A stretch of 10,015 nt of DNA from JAWWBN01 sp033720955 (GTDB taxonomy: Bacteria; Acidobacteriota; Thermoanaerobaculia; Multivoradales; JAHEKO01): NCBI GenBank assembly GCA_033720955.1, contig JAWWBN010000139.1, positions 1-10,015 of the forward strand, in the 5' to 3' direction. Each line of letters starts with the position of its first letter. Positions within the stretch are counted from its first letter, which is position 1. The notes beneath the pieces were generated by a model, which was not told where the DNA came from, did not search any database, and saw only the letters and a list, made by a program, of their open reading frames with translations. Made by a program: the position numbers and the translations under genes. This document shows positions 6,484-10,015 of the stretch, in pieces.

Positions 6484-7903
6484 AGGCTCCGACCCGCCGC
6501 TCGAGAAGCGCCAGGAGGCGGTCCCTGTCGTCGAGCGCCGTCGAGAGGAGCCGCCCCACGACCTCGGCGTGCCGGCGCGGGATCCGGTGCTCGGAGGAGG
6601 GTGTGAGCACCCGCCGCACCAGGTCCTGCGGGTCGCCGCTGCGCTCGCGCACGGGCGGCGCCAGACGCCGCACGACGAGGTCGTCCCGCCACTCGGGCCG
6701 TGCCGCCGCCAGCAGCAGGGCCGCCGACGACTCCTCCTCGTCGCCCACGCACTCGAGCGGCCGGTGCCCCTCGAGCCCGGCCAGCCGGCGGTAGCCGGGG
6801 AGCTGCGCCTCGTCGTCGAGCAGGCGGGCGCCGAAGATCGCCGTGAGCTCGGCCGGACCGAGAAAGGGCGTCAGGGCGAGAAAGACGAAACGGCACTTGG
6901 GGCAGTCGCCGCACCAGGCGCCGGCGCGCTCCCTGGGCGCCAGCCGGTAGGCGGCGTTGCAGCTCCGGAAGACGGCGTGGTAGGCGCGGTGGCGGGCGAA
7001 GAGACCGGCGATGGAGAGCTCCGAGAAGGGGCGCAGGAGCGAGAAGTAGGAGAACCCCGGCAGCGCTCCCGCGGAGATCAGACGGTCGGCTGCCGCCTCG
7101 AAGCGCAGGCTCTTGCTGAACTCGTGGTTGACCGGGTGACCGGCGAAGACCAGGTCGGGCGCGTCGGCGGAGCGCTCGTTGGAGAGCGCCGCGGCGTCGA
7201 AGCCCAGAAGCGGCGCCGCGGCAGCCAGGGTGAAGGCGATGACCGCCGACACCGGAACGTGGCCGTTGAGCGCACCGCGCCGGTTCAGCTCCAACAGCCG
7301 TGGACAGATCCTCCGCTCCACCACCCGGAGCTCGCGGCCCGCCGTCTCCGCCGTGCGCCGGATGGGCCGGTAGCCACCGACCGCCACCGCCACCAGCGGC
7401 TCGCCGGCGCCCGCCAGCGCCTCGAGCGTCACCACCGAGTCCTTGCCGCCCCCGATCGGCACCGCGGTGACGCGGGGCAGCTCCACCGGTGGCGGCGGCG
7501 GCGGCTCCGCGGCGGACGACGACGGAAAGACGATGCCGTCGAGCAGCGCGGGCAGCCGGTTGCGGTAGGCGAACTCGGCCAGGCCGCGCCGGTAGAGCTC
7601 GCCGAAGAACTCTGCCTCCGCCGCCGCGACGGCCCCCGTCTCCACCGAGATCTCGGGCGGCGCCGCCGCCTTGAAGTAGCTGACCCCGGCCGCCAGGTGC
7701 AGGTAGCGCAGACAGCGGTCGAGAGCCGCCCGGCCGGCGGCGTCGAACGGCCCGGGAGGCCCGGGGAAGACGAGCTCCTCGCGAAAGCGGTGGGTGTCGT
7801 CGAAGCCGTACTCGAGCCGCGCCGTCGCCGTCTCGAAGTCGAAGCCGTAGCCCAGGAACCGGAAGCGCCGCACCCGCCCCGGCTCGAACCGGGCGGCGCT
7901 CAT
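6482..7903 (-). CDS. murL: MurL: UDP-MurNAc-L-alanyl-L-glutamate epimerase
   Basis: 473-residue protein recognised as MurL, the epimerase that turns the terminal L-Glu of UDP-MurNAc-L-Ala-L-Glu into D-Glu, an ATP-dependent reaction in cytoplasmic peptidoglycan precursor synthesis. It has a PP-loop-type nucleotide site, VPIGGGKDS (148-156), a variant of the SGGxDS loop; ALSNERSA (239-246) and PVNHEFSKSLRFE (257-269) in the middle; and a cysteine knuckle CGDCPKC (331-337) followed by RFVFLAL. The frame is open 37 codons upstream, but that stretch is Arg/Gly/Pro-rich antiframe. ATG 7903 is preferred because GGAAGGG lies six bases upstream (five-base gap), it forms an ATGA overlap with the PilZ stop, and the protein then begins with the family-like FRFLGYGFD stretch (14-22). 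murD2 follows after ten bases, matching the known murD2/murL partnership. The pair implies that a separate glutamate racemase may be unnecessary. Confidence 0.92.
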   Translation of the reverse strand: MSAARFEPGRVRRFRFLGYGFDFETATARLEYGFDDTHRFREELVFPGPPGPFDAAGRAALDRCLRYLHLAAGVSYFKAAAPPEISVETGAVAAAEAEFFGELYRRGLAEFAYRNRLPALLDGIVFPSSSAAEPPPPPPVELPRVTAVPIGGGKDSVVTLEALAGAGEPLVAVAVGGYRPIRRTAETAGRELRVVERRICPRLLELNRRGALNGHVPVSAVIAFTLAAAAPLLGFDAAALSNERSADAPDLVFAGHPVNHEFSKSLRFEAAADRLISAGALPGFSYFSLLRPFSELSIAGLFARHRAYHAVFRSCNAAYRLAPRERAGAWCGDCPKCRFVFLALTPFLGPAELTAIFGARLLDDEAQLPGYRRLAGLEGHRPLECVGDEEESSAALLLAAARPEWRDDLVVRRLAPPVRERSGDPQDLVRRVLTPSSEHRIPRRHAEVVGRLLSTALDDRDRLLALLERRVGA

Positions 7904-8241
7904 CCGCGCCCTTCCGGAAGCTCGCCGGCGATGCCGAGGAAGACGACCCCGGCCCGGAAGACGGCCCGCGCCTCCCCGTCGCCTGCGGTGGGGCGGCTGC
8001 CGTCGAACCGGCACCAGCGCACGAGTCCCGAGATCCGGACCAGCAGCTCCGGCGGCTGTCCGATCACGAAGTAGGTTCGCGCCCCCACCGTCAGAGCCCG
8101 ATCGGTCTCGATCCGCATGCCGCCGCGGCCGATGTCGAGCACCTCGCCGCGCACCGGCGACACCAGGTTGACGCGGCGCACCAGCCGGCGCTCGGCCCGC
8201 CGGCGCTCGACGGAAGCGCCGCTGGCGTCTCTGGGCCGCAC
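7900..8241 (-). CDS. PilZ domain protein (candidate c-di-GMP receptor)
   Basis: 113-residue single-domain protein. PilZ domains bind cyclic di-GMP through an RxxxR motif followed by (D/N)xSxxG. Here R18-x-x-x-R22 lies in an arginine-rich stretch and D36-I-G-R-G-G41 follows, so the usual serine is glycine (G38). The domain continues with alternating hydrophobic strands (TYFVIG, LLVRISGLVRW) and ends AVFRAGVVFLGI, typical of the PilZ barrel. No signal peptide or membrane segment is seen. The start is GTG 8241, one base after the stop of the DUF1295 gene, with GGAGGGGAG eight bases upstream. Its stop overlaps the murL ATG (ATGA), so PilZ and MurL are probably translated in coupled fashion. This raises the idea of second-messenger control of precursor synthesis, but the sequence shows only co-location. 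Ligand binding is uncertain because of the Ser-to-Gly change. Confidence 0.82.
   Translation of the reverse strand: MRPRDASGASVERRRAERRLVRRVNLVSPVRGEVLDIGRGGMRIETDRALTVGARTYFVIGQPPELLVRISGLVRWCRFDGSRPTAGDGEARAVFRAGVVFLGIAGELPEGRG
7909..7915 (-). promoter_or_regulatory. Shine-Dalgarno of murL
   Basis: Read on the - strand, GGAAGGG ends five bases before ATG 7903, within the last codons of the PilZ gene. It decides for the ATGA-overlapping start over the longer open frame. Confidence 0.65.
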
Positions 8242-8242
8242 C

Positions 8243-9031
8243 CTAGCCGCTCCCCTCCGGCTTGGGCGGCCACGGGAAGAAGGCGCTGGTGCGCCGCTGA
8301 TAGTCGCGGTAGGCCGGCTTGGTCTTCGACAGGTCGCTCTCCAGCAGGCTGACGCCGGACACCTCGAGCAGCAGGAAGGTCATCAGCAGCGGCCCGAAGA
8401 AGGTCCAGCCGGCGCCCGGCACCGAGACCGCGATCAGGAAGATCCCCCACCAGACGCAGGCGTCGCCGAAGTAGTTCGGGTGTCGGGTGTAGCGCCAGAG
8501 CCCGGTGTCGAGGACACGGCCGCGGTTCCCGGGGTCCGACCTGAACCGCGCGAGCTGGGCGTCGCCGACCGTCTCGAAGAGAACCCCCACCAGCCAGAGC
8601 GCGCCGCCCGCCAGATCGAGCCAGCCCAGCTCGGGGGCGGCCCGCTGCGCGGCGAGAAGGGGCGCCGAGACCACCCAGATCAAGGCCGCCTGGAGCCAGA
8701 ACACGGTGAAGAGGCTTTTCCAGGCGAACCCGGGGCTCTGCGCCTCGCGCATCGCCGTGTACCGCCGGTCCTCCCCCTTGCCGTGGCTGCGCGCCAGAAG
8801 GTGGAGGGCGAGCCGCAGCCCCCAGGCGGTGACCAGGAGCGCCAGCAGCGCTCCTCGCAGCCCGCCGCCGCCGACGGAGAGGTGGTAGAGCCAGGCCACG
8901 ACGACGAAGCCGGGGCCCCACGCCGGATCGGCGATGCTGGCGTCGCGCCGGGCCAGGCTCACCAGCCAGAGCAGGGTCCAGAGAGCGACCAGCGTCGCGA
9001 GGGCGAGGAGGGCGGCCTTCCCGGGCGGCAT
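8243..9031 (-). CDS. DUF1295 / steroid 5-alpha-reductase-like integral membrane enzyme
   Basis: 262-residue multi-pass membrane protein of the DUF1295 family, related to 3-oxo-5-alpha-steroid 4-dehydrogenases and to isoprenylcysteine methyltransferases. Hallmarks are SIADPAWG (32-39) after the first membrane segment, HGKGEDRRY (83-91), GLWRYTRHPNYFGD (177-190) as the C-terminal cofactor-site motif, and YQRRTSAFFPW (244-254) at the end. Hydrophobic segments lie at about 5-25, 41-52, 58-80, 105-128, 138-156 and 193-230. The substrate is unknown; bacterial members are usually annotated only as possible NADPH-dependent reductases of lipid double bonds. ATG 9031 was chosen because it gives normal family length and a normal first membrane segment; the open frame extends 91 codons upstream but reads as Arg/Ala/Ser-rich antiframe. 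No good Shine-Dalgarno is seen. Its stop is one base before the PilZ start, and a small upstream frame ends five bases before its ATG. Confidence 0.9.
   Translation of the reverse strand: MPPGKAALLALATLVALWTLLWLVSLARRDASIADPAWGPGFVVVAWLYHLSVGGGGLRGALLALLVTAWGLRLALHLLARSHGKGEDRRYTAMREAQSPGFAWKSLFTVFWLQAALIWVVSAPLLAAQRAAPELGWLDLAGGALWLVGVLFETVGDAQLARFRSDPGNRGRVLDTGLWRYTRHPNYFGDACVWWGIFLIAVSVPGAGWTFFGPLLMTFLLLEVSGVSLLESDLSKTKPAYRDYQRRTSAFFPWPPKPEGSG
8250..8258 (-). promoter_or_regulatory. Shine-Dalgarno of the PilZ gene
   Basis: On the - strand GGAGGGGAG stands eight bases before the GTG at 8241, inside the end of the upstream DUF1295 gene. It supports the GTG start and internal translation initiation within the operon. 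Confidence 0.7.
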
Positions 9032-9036
9032 GGCGT

Positions 9037-9311
9037 CTATTCTGGCATCCGCGGCGGCGGGCCGGGAGGACGCCGCCAGTGGGACCTCGGCACCGCCCCC
9101 TGCAGCGCGTCGGCGACAAGCTGCCAGGCCAGCACCGGTCCGGGCCCAGCCGGCCGCGGCTCGGTTGCAGGCCCTCGGCCGAGATGCGAGGATCGAGCGC
9201 CGGCTCGTCGGGCACCTCGCCCGGCGCCAGCTCGGCGATGAGAAACGACAGCACCGACCCCTCGAGCAGGTGCAGCAGAGAGTGGAAGAGCCGGGCCGCG
9301 ACACGGCGCAT
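9037..9311 (-). pseudogene. Possible small frameshifted gene heading the murL operon
   Basis: No intact gene fits here, but codon-position composition suggests one. For - strand reading, bases 9181-9300 give about 95% GC at third positions and about 42% at second positions in the frame starting at ATG 9311 (protein-like MRRVAARLFHSLL, then SVLSFLIAELAPGEVPDEPA). From about 9150 down, the low-GC second position moves to the frame that ends at TAG 9039-9037 (protein-like GPVLAWQLVADAL). Joining them needs one missing base or two extra bases near 9150 and gives a protein of about 91 residues. The second frame stops five bases before the DUF1295 ATG, a spacing like the rest of the operon. I do not recognise the family. 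It may be a sequencing error, a decayed gene, or chance. Confidence 0.35.
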
Positions 9312-9390
9312 CGCCGGCGCCGCTCCAGCCGGCTCCCGGGAGGCCGCCTTCGGCGCTGACGCCGCCGCCGGCGGCCCGCCGGCCTGGGAC
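9312..9390. other. Short divergent intergenic gap without recognisable promoter
   Basis: This gap separates the leftward operon from the rightward flavoprotein frame, so promoters for both would be expected here or inside flanking frames. It is almost entirely G and C, and I see no -10 or -35 elements, no operator-like inverted repeat and no terminator. GGGAGG near 9338-9343 resembles a ribosome site but has no start codon at a usable distance in the flavoprotein frame. Confidence 0.4.
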
Positions 9391-10015
9391 GTGGTGGTGG
9401 TCGGCGCCGGCCCCGGCGGTGCGGTCTGCGCCCTCGAGCTGGCCCGCGGCGGCGCCCGGGTGGCCCTGGTGGACCGGAATGCGCCGCCCCGGTACAAGAC
9501 CTGCGGCGGCGGCCTGATCTGGCGGGCCCGGCGGGCCCTGGAGCGGGACCTCGGAATCGACCTGACCCCGGTGGTCGAGAGGGAGACCCACACCGCCGAT
9601 CTCCAATACGCCCTCCCTCGTGGCCTGACCGCCATGGGCGACATTCTCGGCCTCTCCGACGGAAGCATTCTCCTGGCCCATGCCGATACGGCCGATCGCC
9701 GCCTACTCTACTTCAACCCCGACGGCTCCCTCCGGTGGGAACGCTCCTACGAGGAATTTATCACCACTTCGGTGCAGTTGATCGAGCAAAACGGCCGACT
9801 CTACCTGACCAACATCGACACCGGCACCCAAAACGACAATGGTGCCCAAAGCGACACCTTCTCCATCTATGCCATCAACCCGACCGACGCCAGCCTGACC
9901 GAGATCTTTTACGGAGGCTCTCGCTCCAGCAACCTCCGCGAGACCTGGATCCTCGCGACCGAAAACTACCTTATCATCAACATCGAAGGCGGCCTCATGC
10001 TGGCATTCGATCCCA
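9391..10015 (+). CDS. Geranylgeranyl-reductase-like FAD-binding N-terminus running in frame into beta-propeller-like sequence (3' partial, possibly chimeric)
   Basis: This frame runs off the window end. Counting from GTG 9391, it begins with a Rossmann FAD site, VVVGAGPGG (2-10), an acidic residue D28 at the end of the second strand, and PRYKTCGGG (33-41), the signature of geranylgeranyl-reductase-type flavoproteins, which reduce isoprenoid double bonds. From about residue 71-80 that family's pattern stops. The rest (about 83-208) reads like repeated propeller blades: LSDGSILLAH, LLYFNPDGSLRWE, NGRLYLTNID, IYAINPTDASL, GGLMLAFDP. There is no stop at the switch. GC falls from about 80% (9421-9540) to about 58% (9661-10015), with more AT-ending codons. 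The start is uncertain: GTG 9391 is the nearest, leaves no room before the FAD site and has no ribosome site; the frame is open back to at least 9061, with ATG at 9238. The flavoprotein N-terminus is well supported, the joined product is not. Confidence 0.62.
   Translation, partial: MVVVGAGPGGAVCALELARGGARVALVDRNAPPRYKTCGGGLIWRARRALERDLGIDLTPVVERETHTADLQYALPRGLTAMGDILGLSDGSILLAHADTADRRLLYFNPDGSLRWERSYEEFITTSVQLIEQNGRLYLTNIDTGTQNDNGAQSDTFSIYAINPTDASLTEIFYGGSRSSNLRETWILATENYLIINIEGGLMLAFDP
9590..9660. other. Composition and homology breakpoint
   Basis: Within this stretch the + strand frame changes from flavoprotein-like, about 80% GC sequence to propeller-like, about 58% GC sequence. Hand-counted GC is 80% (9421-9480), 82% (9481-9540), 68% (9541-9600), 67% (9601-9660), 62% (9661-9720), 58% (9721-9780) and 53% (9781-9840). 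No repeat or insertion-sequence end is visible at the switch. It could be a recombination point, a domain fusion or an assembly join. Confidence 0.6.

Noticed and set aside
5278..6606. + strand open frame of about 440 codons opposite murD2
   Set aside because: Antisense shadow; the translation is Gly/Arg/Gln-rich and motif-free, while murD2 on the other strand shows all Mur ligase blocks.
6416..8074. Long + strand open frame opposite murL
   Set aside because: Low-complexity, charge-rich translation without motifs, fully opposite a recognised enzyme.
8091..9668. - strand open frame of over 500 codons crossing PilZ, DUF1295 and the right-end region
   Set aside because: Most of it is an out-of-frame reading of DUF1295 and PilZ. 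Only the short part around 9150-9311 looks coding, and that is reported separately as a possible frameshifted gene.

Overview
The window is a very GC-rich (above 70% by eye), densely packed bacterial chromosomal segment with almost no intergenic DNA. Ornithine-lipid-type acyltransferases, a PilZ domain, a DedA/VTT membrane domain and the MurL/MurD2 peptidoglycan pair point to a Gram-negative, high-GC bacterium. Proteobacteria, Acidobacteriota and similar MAG-rich lineages all fit, and the sequence alone does not decide between them. No tRNA, rRNA, CRISPR array, insertion sequence or origin was seen.

Left block, + strand, 1-5095: the end of a small Cys/His-motif protein of unknown function (possibly cut at the window edge); an OlsB-like N-acyltransferase; a PlsC/OlsA-like O-acyltransferase overlapping it by 4 bases; a DinB/YfiT-like protein overlapping the PlsC gene by 16 bases; then, 37 bases on, an 858-residue protein joining an alpha/beta hydrolase, a DedA/VTT membrane domain and a C-terminal ATP-grasp ligase. 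The simplest reading is an aminolipid operon (N-acylation, then O-acylation of an amino acid), with the three-domain protein as a candidate for lipid handling across the membrane. That last link is inference.

Middle block, - strand, 9311 down to 5092: a small, apparently frameshifted reading frame, a DUF1295 membrane enzyme, a PilZ protein, MurL and MurD2. Spacings are 5, 1, -4 and 10 bases, so this looks like one operon. MurD2 adds L-Glu to UDP-MurNAc-L-Ala and MurL epimerises that terminal L-Glu to D-Glu, replacing the usual glutamate racemase plus D-Glu-specific MurD. The two blocks converge, and their stop codons interlock in one CTAG at 5092-5095.

Right end, 9361-10015, + strand: an open frame starts like a geranylgeranyl-reductase-type flavoprotein (GxGxxG, then KTCGGG). 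After about 9600 it continues in the same frame as beta-propeller-like sequence of much lower GC (about 80% falling to about 58% by hand count). This is either an unusual fusion, a recombination junction or a chimeric assembly.
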